A DNA stretch of 13,357 nucleotides from an uncultured Clostridia bacterium (GTDB taxonomy: Bacteria; Bacillota; Clostridia; TANB77; CAG-508). The notes below the pieces were generated by a model. That model was not told where the DNA came from, did not search any database, and saw only the letters and a list, made by a program, of their open reading frames with translations. The position numbers and the translations under genes are program-made. Positions 7,925-13,357 of the stretch are shown here, in pieces (the first letter of the stretch is position 1; every line of letters begins with the position of its first letter). The DNA lies in NCBI GenBank assembly GCA_947631315.1, contig CANRLA010000038.1, forward strand, positions 1 through 13,357, written 5' to 3'.

Positions 7925-8293
7925 TTAAGAAAACGTAAATATACGATAAAAATAAACAATTATTGTAACTATACTTGTAAAAATAAAAATATAAGGAAAA
8001 GGTTTTATTTTTAAAGGTTTAATATATCTGTTAAATAAAAATAATGTGATAGTAACTATCCACAAAATAGCTGTGGGGTTATAATTAAAGGATTCTTTAA
8101 AATTTCCAGTTAATAAATATATGCTTGCTCTTGTTAAACCACAAGCAGGACAAGGAAATTTAAAAAAAGCTAATAATGGACAAACAGTCCCAAAATTTAT
8201 TTGCATTACCAATATGTATATTAGTAATATTGGTAATGCAAAACAAATATAAATTAAGTCATTTTTTAATATTGTTTTATTTTCTTCAATCAT
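7925..8293 (-). CDS. DUF2752 family membrane protein
   Basis: A 122-residue membrane protein with the DUF2752 signature 'CPACGLTR' (residues 48-55), preceded by another Cys at 38. Three hydrophobic segments are visible, at about 13-30, 74-88 and 99-116. The cysteines sit just after the first segment, near a membrane face. The family's function is unknown; metal binding or thiol chemistry would be a guess. I start the gene at ATG 8293 because AGGTGA then sits 5 nt upstream; an upstream GTG at 8302 would overlap that site. It is the second gene of a - strand pair, 14 nt after the zinc-ribbon gene's stop codon. The early coding region contains a perfect 16-bp inverted repeat (8200-8242). Confidence 0.82.
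   Translation of the reverse strand: MIEENKTILKNDLIYICFALPILLIYILVMQINFGTVCPLLAFFKFPCPACGLTRASIYLLTGNFKESFNYNPTAILWIVTITLFLFNRYIKPLKIKPFPYIFIFTSIVTIIVYFYRIFTFS
8200..8242. repeat. Perfect 16-bp inverted repeat inside the DUF2752 gene
   Basis: TTTGCATTACCAATAT (8200-8215) and ATATTGGTAATGCAAA (8227-8242) are exact reverse complements around an 11-nt loop. In the mRNA this would be a stable stem-loop about 50 nt after the start codon, within the region encoding the first membrane segment. Confidence 0.7.
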
Positions 8294-8307
8294 TTTTCTC
8301 ACCTAAT

Positions 8308-8748
8308 TTAATATAAATTTGAATACATTGAACCTGTGAATGCTCCTATACCTCCAAAAATAAGTATAAATATAAAAGCTAATACTGCAACTAAAATCAT
8401 ATAACAGAAATATGAACGAGCAAAATTACGTAAATTTTGATTTTTGGTTCCACCAAATGAGAATACTAGTAGAAGTATAAATCCCACACAAGGAATTGAA
8501 AATAAAAGTTCATATCCAAAATATCCCCACATACTAATAGGTTGATATTCGGGAGGTATATTGTTTGTAAAATTGTTGTTAGTATTTGTTTGATTATAAG
8601 TTGGTTGAACATTAGCAGGTTGTTGAACTTCAGCTTTTTGAACCGGAGCTCCGCAATTACCACAAAATTGTGCATTTGGGTTTAATTCTGAACCACAATT
8701 GGCACAAAAATTTTTTTGTACATTTCCATTTTCATTTAAATTTTCCAT
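8308..8748 (-). CDS. Zinc-ribbon membrane protein
   Basis: A 146-residue protein. The N-terminal zinc ribbon has two CxxC knuckles, 'CANC' (Cys15, Cys18) and 'CGNC' (Cys29, Cys32). A Gln/Asn/Pro-rich linker (about 35-70) is followed by two membrane segments at about 79-98 and 113-137, separated by 'NQNLRNFARSYF'. This layout is common in small clostridial membrane proteins, and the function is not known. The ribbon probably lies in the cytoplasm as a zinc-dependent interaction module. Upstream of the ATG, AAAGGAT gives a reasonable ribosome-binding site. The gene leads a - strand pair with the DUF2752 protein, and both carry Cys-pair motifs, so they may act together. Its promoter region is shared with the divergent nuclease operon. 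Confidence 0.8.
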   Translation of the reverse strand: MENLNENGNVQKNFCANCGSELNPNAQFCGNCGAPVQKAEVQQPANVQPTYNQTNTNNNFTNNIPPEYQPISMWGYFGYELLFSIPCVGFILLLVFSFGGTKNQNLRNFARSYFCYMILVAVLAFIFILIFGGIGAFTGSMYSNLY

Positions 8749-8782
8749 ATTATTAATCCTTTCTTTTCAATTTATTTGTTTC

Positions 8783-8811
8783 ATTATATAAAAATATAGT
8801 TTAAAAGTCTA
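8783..8811 (-). promoter_or_regulatory. Predicted promoter of the zinc-ribbon/DUF2752 operon
   Basis: Read on the - strand, TAGACT (8811-8806) and TATAAT (8788-8783) are separated by 17 nt. The -10 element is perfect and the -35 matches 4 of 6 positions. Transcription would start about 30 nt before the ATG at 8748. Confidence 0.5.
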
Positions 8812-8882
8812 TAAAATTTATTAAATATAATAAATTACTTTATTACTTTTTTATTCATTAAAATAAAAATTTGAATCAAGTG

Positions 8883-8937
8883 AAAAAGTAAATGCAATTC
8901 TGTAAAAATAAACATTTACTTAATAAATTTACTTTTT
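8883..8937. repeat. Three related ATTTACTT repeats forming two exclusive hairpins
   Basis: AAAAAGTAAAT (8883-8893) is the exact reverse complement of ATTTACTTTTT (8927-8937). AAGTAAATG (8886-8894) is the exact reverse complement of CATTTACTT (8913-8921). The left arm can therefore pair with either right-hand copy, but not both. The set lies in the 283-nt divergent gap, just upstream of the nuclease-operon promoter. It could be a cluster of regulator-binding half-sites. Low base complexity weakens the case. Confidence 0.4.
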
Positions 8938-8940
8938 TAA

Positions 8941-8980
8941 TTGACATAATTAGATAATGATGATAAACTAAAAATATAAT
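8941..8980 (+). promoter_or_regulatory. Predicted promoter(s) of the nuclease/AAA+ operon
   Basis: A perfect TTGACA lies at 8941-8946, but the -10 element 17 nt further is only TAAACT (8964-8969). Alternatively TATAAT at 8975-8980 is perfect and pairs with TAGATA (8951-8956) at 18-nt spacing. These may be tandem promoters or one real and one decoy. The second overlaps the palindrome at 8977-8998. Confidence 0.45.
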
Positions 8981-9015
8981 GTATGTCTTTATACATTAAA
9001 TACATTAATTTAATG
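8977..9015. promoter_or_regulatory. Operator-like palindrome plus tandem ATACATTAA repeats
   Basis: TAATGTAT (8977-8984) and ATACATTA (8991-8998) are a perfect 8-bp inverted repeat with a 6-nt spacer, overlapping the end of the TATAAT element. ATACATTAA is repeated directly at 8991-8999 and 9000-9008. CATTA/TAATG (9003-9007, 9011-9015) adds another inverted pair. This dense array of one half-site between promoter and ribosome-binding site suggests binding by a dimeric or multimeric regulator, which is not identified. Confidence 0.5.
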
Positions 9016-9031
9016 CGAGGAGGAATTATTT

Positions 9032-10450
9032 ATGAGCAAAAGTTGTCGGCCTTATGTTGACATAATGGCACTGCATGATGGAGTTACAGGTTCATGTAAT
9101 CTTGTAATAGTCAAATTTCCTGATGGCAACACAGTGCGGTTTGTTGTTGACTGTGGATTGTTCCAAGAAAAAGAATATGAAAATTTAAATAGGCAATTGC
9201 CTTTTGATGCAAAAAATATTGATTTTTGCTTAGTTACTCATGTTCACATTGACCATATAGGAAGATTACCATATATGGTTAAGAAAGGGTTCTACAAGAA
9301 TATTTATGCAACAGAACCAACGTGTAAGTTTATGCCCGCTGCTTTAGGTGACAGCTACAAAGTATTGGCCTCGGTTTCAAAAAGAAAAAATGAGAAATGT
9401 CTTTATTCTGACGGTGATGTTAGGAGGACATTAGAACTATTGAAACCCTGCAAATACAATGAAGCAATTATGCCTTGTGGCGATAATATAAAAGTTACAT
9501 TTTTTAAGAATGGGCATTTAATTGGATCTGCACTTGTGCTTGTACAGATTAGCTATTATGGATGTGCAGATATCAATTTACTGTTTACAGGCGATTATAA
9601 CAACAAAAACATTTTCTTTGATGTACCAAAACTTCCACAGTGGGTTTTAGATTTACCATTAACGGTAATTCAAGAATCAACTTATGGAGATATGGAATCA
9701 AGTGAAATAGTTGAATGTTTTGAAAAAAACATTTTAAAGTGTTTAAAACGTGATGGAACAGTGGTTGCATTAGTATTTTCACTAGGAAGAGCTCAGGAAA
9801 TCTTGTATAAGATAAAGACTATGCAAGAAGAAGGAAAAATTGATGAACTAATCCCTATTTATTTTGATGGAAAATTAGCCATTAAGTATACAAAAATGTA
9901 TATTAATGATGAATTAGGGATTAAACCAGAAATGAAAGATTTTCTACCAAAAAACTTACAAATTATTGAAGGCCCTGATATGAGAAATGATGTACTTGTA
10001 GATGTAAACAAAAAGATAATTGTTACAACTTCTGGAATGGGAACGTATGGTCCAGCTCAGACTTATATACCTGAATATATAATTAGGGATAAGGCATTAA
10101 TACAGTTTACTGGATATACAGCAGAAGGAACTATGGGATACAAACTTAAGGAAACAATGAATGATGATTTAGTAGAAATTGGAGGAGTGCTTGTAAAGAA
10201 AAGGGCAGAAGTAGAATACACAACAGAGAATTCTGCTCATGCTAAAGCTGATGTAATGCTTGATTTCTTAAAGCAATTAAAAATCTTATTGGTTTTATTC
10301 AATCATGGAAGACCTGAAACAAAGAAAAAAATTGCAGAAAGAGCAGCAAGAGAAATAGAAGCTAAACATGTAGGAATTTTAGGTAGGCAATATTTCTTTA
10401 GAGTTGACTGCTATGGACTGGTAAAAACATTATCGACAAAATTTGAGTAA
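9032..10450 (+). CDS. Beta-CASP metallo-beta-lactamase-fold nuclease (CPSF-like)
   Basis: A 472-residue protein with all catalytic motifs of the beta-CASP nuclease family, which cleaves RNA (CPSF73, archaeal and bacterial homologues, RNase J relatives) or sometimes DNA. The lactamase part has Asp40 ('VVDCGLFQ'), the zinc-binding 'HVHIDH' (His70, His72, Asp74, His75), His162 ('NGHLIGS') and Asp188 ('FTGDYN'). The beta-CASP part has motif A Glu215 ('QESTYGD'), motif B His403 ('SAHAKAD') and motif C His425 ('NHGRPE'). 'TTSGMGTYGPA' and 'TGYTAEGTMG' are typical of the RNA-specificity region. AGGAGG (9018-9023) is 8 nt before the ATG. This is a compact CPSF-like form, shorter than RNase J. It is followed 43 nt later by a ClpX-like ATPase. 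Occasional CGG and CGT arginine codons differ slightly from neighbouring core genes, weakly suggesting transfer. Confidence 0.9.
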   Translation: MSKSCRPYVDIMALHDGVTGSCNLVIVKFPDGNTVRFVVDCGLFQEKEYENLNRQLPFDAKNIDFCLVTHVHIDHIGRLPYMVKKGFYKNIYATEPTCKFMPAALGDSYKVLASVSKRKNEKCLYSDGDVRRTLELLKPCKYNEAIMPCGDNIKVTFFKNGHLIGSALVLVQISYYGCADINLLFTGDYNNKNIFFDVPKLPQWVLDLPLTVIQESTYGDMESSEIVECFEKNILKCLKRDGTVVALVFSLGRAQEILYKIKTMQEEGKIDELIPIYFDGKLAIKYTKMYINDELGIKPEMKDFLPKNLQIIEGPDMRNDVLVDVNKKIIVTTSGMGTYGPAQTYIPEYIIRDKALIQFTGYTAEGTMGYKLKETMNDDLVEIGGVLVKKRAEVEYTTENSAHAKADVMLDFLKQLKILLVLFNHGRPETKKKIAERAAREIEAKHVGILGRQYFFRVDCYGLVKTLSTKFE

Positions 10451-10459
10451 TAATTCTAA

Positions 10460-10475
10460 GTATCTTGTAAGATAC
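10460..10475 (+). other. Small intercistronic hairpin
   Basis: GTATCT (10460-10465) pairs with AGATAC (10470-10475) around TGTA, shortly before the AAAGGAGG ribosome-binding site of the ATPase gene. It may tune translation or act as a processing site between the two cistrons. A 6-bp stem can also arise by chance. Confidence 0.35.
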
Positions 10476-10493
10476 AACAAAGGAGGCATAATT

Positions 10494-11657
10494 ATGGCAA
10501 AAAAGTTTTTTTGTAAAAGACGGCAGATTTACAATGAAGATGATACTGATGGAAAGAGAATAGTAATAATTCAAACAGGAGGGATAAAAACTAAGCAAAA
10601 GCCTGAAATAGAAAAAACGCATGATTCAGGCTTGAAAGAATACAGTAAAAGTGGGGACAAGCAAAATTTCAAGTTAGAGGTTCCAAGCCTTACATATCTT
10701 GAAAAATATATATTAAAATATATTATTGGACAAGATGCTCAAGTAAGAAAAATAATTACTTCAATTTACAAGTCAATAAAGTTTAAGACATTAAAAAGTA
10801 ATATTTTGATTATTGGAAACAGCGGTACTGGAAAGACAGAAACAATTAAGCAAATTGCCCAAAGACTCCATATTCCTTATACAATTGAAGATGCTACTAA
10901 GTATACTCAGGAAGGTTACTATGGTGACGATGTGATAGATATTATTTTTAATTTGCTGGAAAATTGTAATTACGACTTAAAAAGGGCAGAGAATGGCATC
11001 ATAGTAATTGACGAGATTGACAAAAAAGTAGGTCATAATGCCTCAGGTGTAGAGGTACTTAAAAGTCTACTTAAGATTATCGAAGGTACAAAAATAAAAG
11101 TTCCATTGAACCCGTTAAACCCATTGGATAATAGGTTGTATGATTTTGATACTAAGAAAATAATATTTATTTTCCTAGGAGCTTTTTCAGGATTAGAAAA
11201 TATCAGAAAAAGAAGGCTAAATATTAATCAATTGGGATTTTTGGCAAACGAAGGGGAAAATGGTAAAAAACAAGATACAAGATATATTAAAAGAGACTTA
11301 ATTGAGTATGGTATGCCGGAGGAATTTGTAGGGAGAATAGATACAATAATAGAGATGAATGAACTTTCACAAGAAAGTTTGACATTGATATTAAAAAGAT
11401 CTAAACTCTCTATACTAAAAAAGTATCAATCAGAATTAAGCGAAATGGGGATAGAGTTATCTTTTGATGACAAGCTGTATGAGTGCATTGCAAAAGAATC
11501 TCTCAGCCTTGATACAGGAGCGAGAGAACTTAGCAATACAGTAAATTATATTTTTGAAAATATAATTTATGATATTATGGCTAATCCCAAAAAGTATCAT
11601 CAATGCACTTTGGATTTAGATATTGTGCATGATAATACTAGATATGAAATGTCATAA
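10494..11657 (+). CDS. ClpX-like AAA+ ATPase without the zinc-binding domain
   Basis: A 387-residue AAA+ protein closest to ClpX. It has 'YIIGQDAQVRKII' (76-88), Walker A GNSGTGKT (108-115), a pore-loop-like 'GYYG' (141-144; GYVG in ClpX), Walker B IIVIDEID (169-176), a putative arginine-finger 'EFVGR' (277-281) and sensor-2 'TGAR' (341-344). It differs from true ClpX in three ways: residues 1-60 are a basic/polar stretch with one Cys and no zinc-binding domain, the RKH substrate loop is replaced by 'NPLNPLDNRLYDF' (207-218), and the ClpP-docking 'IGF' appears as 'LGF' (247-249). ATG 10494 is chosen because AAAGGAGG precedes it; an in-frame ATG at 10443 overlaps the nuclease gene. The pairing suggests a motor that remodels or loads the nuclease, by inference only. 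A strong terminator follows. Confidence 0.85.
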   Translation: MAKKFFCKRRQIYNEDDTDGKRIVIIQTGGIKTKQKPEIEKTHDSGLKEYSKSGDKQNFKLEVPSLTYLEKYILKYIIGQDAQVRKIITSIYKSIKFKTLKSNILIIGNSGTGKTETIKQIAQRLHIPYTIEDATKYTQEGYYGDDVIDIIFNLLENCNYDLKRAENGIIVIDEIDKKVGHNASGVEVLKSLLKIIEGTKIKVPLNPLNPLDNRLYDFDTKKIIFIFLGAFSGLENIRKRRLNINQLGFLANEGENGKKQDTRYIKRDLIEYGMPEEFVGRIDTIIEMNELSQESLTLILKRSKLSILKKYQSELSEMGIELSFDDKLYECIAKESLSLDTGARELSNTVNYIFENIIYDIMANPKKYHQCTLDLDIVHDNTRYEMS

Positions 11658-11665
11658 TTATTTAC

Positions 11666-11706
11666 AAAAACTACCTTATAAACATTGTGTTTATAAGGTA
11701 GTTTTT
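11666..11706 (+). terminator. Strong Rho-independent terminator of the nuclease/AAA+ operon
   Basis: CTACCTTATAAAC (11671-11683) and GTTTATAAGGTAG (11689-11701) form a perfect 13-bp stem around ATTGT. Five flanking A (11666-11670) and five T (11702-11706) can extend it to 18 bp and supply the U-tract. The A-tract would also let it terminate - strand transcription. It ends the operon cleanly before the lexA promoter. Confidence 0.88.
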
Positions 11707-11832
11707 ATCTATACTTGATTAACATTATTTATAGAAATTGGGAATAGTGAAAAAAATTTATAAGAAATTATGCCTAAAAATATAAGAAAGAAAATATTAT
11801 ACAAAAAATATAAATTACGAACAAAATTTTTT

Positions 11833-11846
11833 CAAACTTCTGTTTG
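11833..11846. promoter_or_regulatory. Probable LexA operator (SOS box) of lexA
   Basis: CAAACTTCTGTTTG is a perfect CAAAC-N4-GTTTG palindrome overlapping the lexA -35 element, the expected place for autorepression. Additional half-sites lie nearby: CGAAC at 11818-11822 and CAAAC at 11848-11852. The recA box at 2052-2065 has the same core and spacing. Confidence 0.65.
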
Positions 11847-11872
11847 ACAAACGATTATTTTTATGATATAGT
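11844..11872 (+). promoter_or_regulatory. Predicted sigma-A promoter of lexA
   Basis: TTGACA (11844-11849) and TATAGT (11867-11872) are separated by 17 nt: a perfect -35 and a -10 with one mismatch. The LexA palindrome covers the first three bases of the -35. Confidence 0.7.
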
Positions 11873-11909
11873 GTTTATGGAAATATGAGATTATTAAAGG
11901 AGGATTGAA

Positions 11910-12587
11910 ATGAACAAGTCTAAAAGAGATGAAAATGGTTTAAATAAAAGAGAAAGAGCTATTTTAAAATACATAGAAAAAGAAATAGTTTTAAAAGGTT
12001 ATGCGCCATCTGTTAGAGAAATATGTAAAGTAGTTGGATTAAGTTCTACTGCAACAGTTCAAGGATATTTAAAAACTCTTGAAGAAAGAGGATTTATAAA
12101 AAAAGAAAGCAAAAAAGGAAGAACATTAAGACTATTAAAAAATTCTAAAGGTGATGAGGTAGTTACTGATAGAGATGGTATATCAAGTACAAAGCAATTT
12201 TATTCTAATAAGGAGATGGTGAATGTCCCAGTCATTGGAAAGATAACTGCAGGGCAACCAATTCTTGCAGTAGAAAATATAACAGATACATTTCCAATTC
12301 CTTTAGACTTTGTTGGTAATGCTGAGAGTTTTATGCTTACAGTTAGAGGTGAAAGCATGATTGAAGCAGGAATCTTTGATGGAGATTACATATTAGTAAA
12401 AAAACAAAATACTGCTGAAAATGGTACAATTGTAGTTGCCTTGATTGATGATGAAGCCACAGTAAAAACATTTTATAAAGAAAAAGATCATATAAGATTA
12501 CAACCTGAGAATAGTACAATGGATCCAATAATAGTACCTGATTGTAAAATACTCGGTAAAGTCGGAGGAGTATTTAGGAAAATTTAA
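11910..12587 (+). CDS. lexA: LexA repressor (S24 self-cleaving)
   Basis: LexA represses SOS genes as a dimer and inactivates itself by cleavage when RecA is filamented on single-stranded DNA. The 225-residue protein has an N-terminal winged-helix DNA-binding domain ('YAPSVREICKVVGLSSTATVQGYLKTLEERGFI', residues 31-63). The C-terminal S24 peptidase domain has the Ala114-Gly115 cleavage site ('ITAGQP'), the catalytic Ser149 ('RGESMI') and Lys186 ('DEATVK'). It is slightly longer than the roughly 205-residue B. subtilis protein because of an N-terminal extension and a longer linker. AAAGGAGG just upstream fixes the start. The recognition helix has 'ATVQGYL' where B. subtilis LexA has 'STVHGHL', which may relate to the altered operator (AAAC rather than GAAC half-sites) at lexA and recA. 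Confidence 0.96.
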   Translation: MNKSKRDENGLNKRERAILKYIEKEIVLKGYAPSVREICKVVGLSSTATVQGYLKTLEERGFIKKESKKGRTLRLLKNSKGDEVVTDRDGISSTKQFYSNKEMVNVPVIGKITAGQPILAVENITDTFPIPLDFVGNAESFMLTVRGESMIEAGIFDGDYILVKKQNTAENGTIVVALIDDEATVKTFYKEKDHIRLQPENSTMDPIIVPDCKILGKVGGVFRKI

Positions 12588-12725
12588 AAAAATAGAAAAA
12601 ATAATGTTGCTATAAAATATTAAATTTTTAAAAGATTAATAATATAAATACTAAGGATTTAGGATACTAAAGATATTAATAAATATAGTAAAATTTATAT
12701 AAATATATACATAAAAAATGAAGCA

Positions 12726-12773
12726 AGAAAGACTAACTATTAATTGTCAATAGTCTTTCTAAAAAAATTTTTT
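12726..12773 (+). terminator. Possible lexA terminator hairpin
   Basis: AGAAAGACTA (12726-12735) and TAGTCTTTCT (12751-12760) form a perfect 10-bp stem with a 15-nt loop. The tract after it is A7 then T6, so the T-run is displaced by 7 nt from the stem. Termination of lexA is plausible but not textbook. It may instead be part of the IS110 element's non-coding RNA region. Confidence 0.45.
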
Positions 12774-12806
12774 AATGATTTGTTAGATAAAAATTTGCAT
12801 GATTAA

Positions 12807-12840
12807 TAACAGTTTCAAAATTATTTTTTTAAAACTGTTA
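12807..12840. repeat. 9-bp inverted repeat near the transposase 3' end
   Basis: TAACAGTTT (12807-12815) and AAACTGTTA (12832-12840) are exact reverse complements with a 16-nt T-rich loop. Lying 38 nt past the transposase stop codon, it may be a terminator for the - strand gene or a structural part of the element end. Confidence 0.4.
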
Positions 12841-12877
12841 AATGATGTGAATCTGTACTTTGAAAATTTCATTGTTA

Positions 12878-13357
12878 TTAGCTTAAATTAAAAGGTATAT
12901 TATCAGTTAAAACCTTGAAGATAATTCTAACTAATTTATTGCAAACATGACCTAGTGCTACCCTATGAGTCTTACCTTGAGCACGCTTTCTAAGATAGTA
13001 GTTGCGAAAAGTCTCATTATTTTGTATAATAATAAAAGCAACTCTATAGATTGCATAGCGAAGGTAAGCAGAACCGCGTTTAGAAATTTTCATTGATGAG
13101 GCTTGAAAATTCCCAGATTGTTTAACAACTGGATCTAAACCAGCAAAAGCTAGCAATTTAGAAGGGTTGCTAAATTTTTTAATATTACCAATTTTACTAA
13201 TAATCATAGAACCTGAAGTATAGCCAACACCAGGTATGGTAAGAATAGGAGAATTTATCAATTCCATTAGTGTCATAATGCTTAAATCAATATCTTTGAT
13301 TTGTTCTTGATACAACCTTAATTGTTTGATTAAACATTGTATTTGTAATTCAATAGC
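12878..13357 (-). CDS. IS110-family transposase, C-terminal part (partial)
   Basis: The - strand frame is open from the window edge (13357) to a TAA at 12880-12878, giving 159 residues of the C-terminal part. The Transposase_20 (IS116/IS110/IS902) domain is clear in 'ILTIPGVGYTSGSMIISKIG', 'SKLLAFAGLDPVVKQSG' and 'KISKRGSAYLRYAIYRVAF', with the characteristic Ser-rich and 'RGSxxLR' motifs. The N-terminal RuvC-like DEDD domain would lie beyond the edge. IS110-type recombinases move elements without terminal inverted repeats and are guided by a structured RNA encoded at one non-coding end. No frameshift or stop is seen in the visible part, so the copy may be intact. A TTG at 13315 is only an internal codon, not the start. 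Confidence 0.88.
   Translation of the reverse strand, partial: AIELQIQCLIKQLRLYQEQIKDIDLSIMTLMELINSPILTIPGVGYTSGSMIISKIGNIKKFSNPSKLLAFAGLDPVVKQSGNFQASSMKISKRGSAYLRYAIYRVAFIIIQNNETFRNYYLRKRAQGKTHRVALGHVCNKLVRIIFKVLTDNIPFNLS
12878..13357 (-). mobile_element. IS110/IS1111-type insertion sequence, right part only
   Basis: Inferred from the partial transposase. The element extends past the right edge of the window. Its downstream limit lies somewhere in 12588-12877 and cannot be located, because this family lacks conventional terminal inverted repeats and target duplications. Confidence 0.6.

Larger units (their letters stand above)
12588..12877. other. Intergenic region between lexA and the transposase, with two hairpins
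   Basis: No gene is visible in this 290-nt AT-rich gap. It contains an 11-nt near-direct repeat, ATACTAAGGAT (12648-12658) and ATACTAAAGAT (12664-12674). The hairpins at 12726-12760 and 12807-12840 are described separately. Convergent lexA and transposase transcripts both end here. Part of it may be the non-coding end of an IS110-type element, but no element boundary can be fixed from one end. Confidence 0.5.

Noticed and set aside
9032..10450. Calling the nuclease RNase J (rnjA/rnjB)
   Set aside because: At 472 residues it is too short and its C-terminal part matches the compact CPSF-like form; RNase J has about 555 residues with a separate C-terminal domain.
10599..10633. 9-bp inverted repeat AAGCCTGAA/TTCAGGCTT within the ATPase gene
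   Set aside because: It lies in the low-complexity N-terminal coding region with a 17-nt loop and no supporting context; probably incidental.
10494..11657. Calling the ATPase a bona fide clpX
   Set aside because: The zinc-binding domain and RKH loop are missing and the gene sits with a nuclease, so only 'ClpX-like' is justified.
1..13357. CRISPR arrays, tRNA or rRNA genes
   Set aside because: No regularly spaced repeats, cloverleaf-like sequences or rRNA segments were seen.

Overview
The window comes from a low-GC Firmicute, most likely an anaerobic spore-forming member of the Clostridia. Four things point there: very AT-rich DNA, AGA as the dominant arginine codon, strong AGGAGG ribosome-binding sites, and the C-terminal end of SpoVS (stage V sporulation protein S) at the left edge. 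The species cannot be named from the sequence.

Left to right on the + strand, positions 1-99 are the tail of spoVS, followed by a clear terminator. A solitary membrane-anchored family-5 solute-binding protein follows (286-1866). It has its own promoter and a perfect 10-bp inverted repeat in its leader. Next is a tightly packed DNA-maintenance operon: recA, recX, scpA and dnaE (2087-7882). recA-recX and recX-scpA overlap. The recA promoter carries a LexA-box-like palindrome, so the operon may be damage-inducible.

On the - strand, 8748 down to 7925 holds a two-gene membrane operon. It encodes a zinc-ribbon protein with two membrane segments and a DUF2752 protein with a CPxCGxTR motif. Its promoter region is shared with a divergent + strand operon (9032-11657), which is the least ordinary part of the window. 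That operon encodes a complete beta-CASP metallo-beta-lactamase-fold nuclease, followed by a ClpX-like AAA+ ATPase that lacks the ClpX zinc-binding domain. It has palindromes and tandem repeats at its promoter and a strong 18-bp-stem terminator after it. I infer that the two proteins form an RNA- or DNA-processing unit in which an unfoldase-type motor serves a nuclease. No function is demonstrated.

The right end holds lexA (11910-12587). Its promoter overlaps a palindrome of the same CAAAC-N4-GTTT(G) form as the one at recA, so the window contains both the repressor and a probable target of the SOS circuit. A hairpin-bearing intergenic region follows. The window ends with the C-terminal part of an IS110-family transposase on the - strand, which runs off the edge.

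No rRNA, tRNA or CRISPR array is visible.
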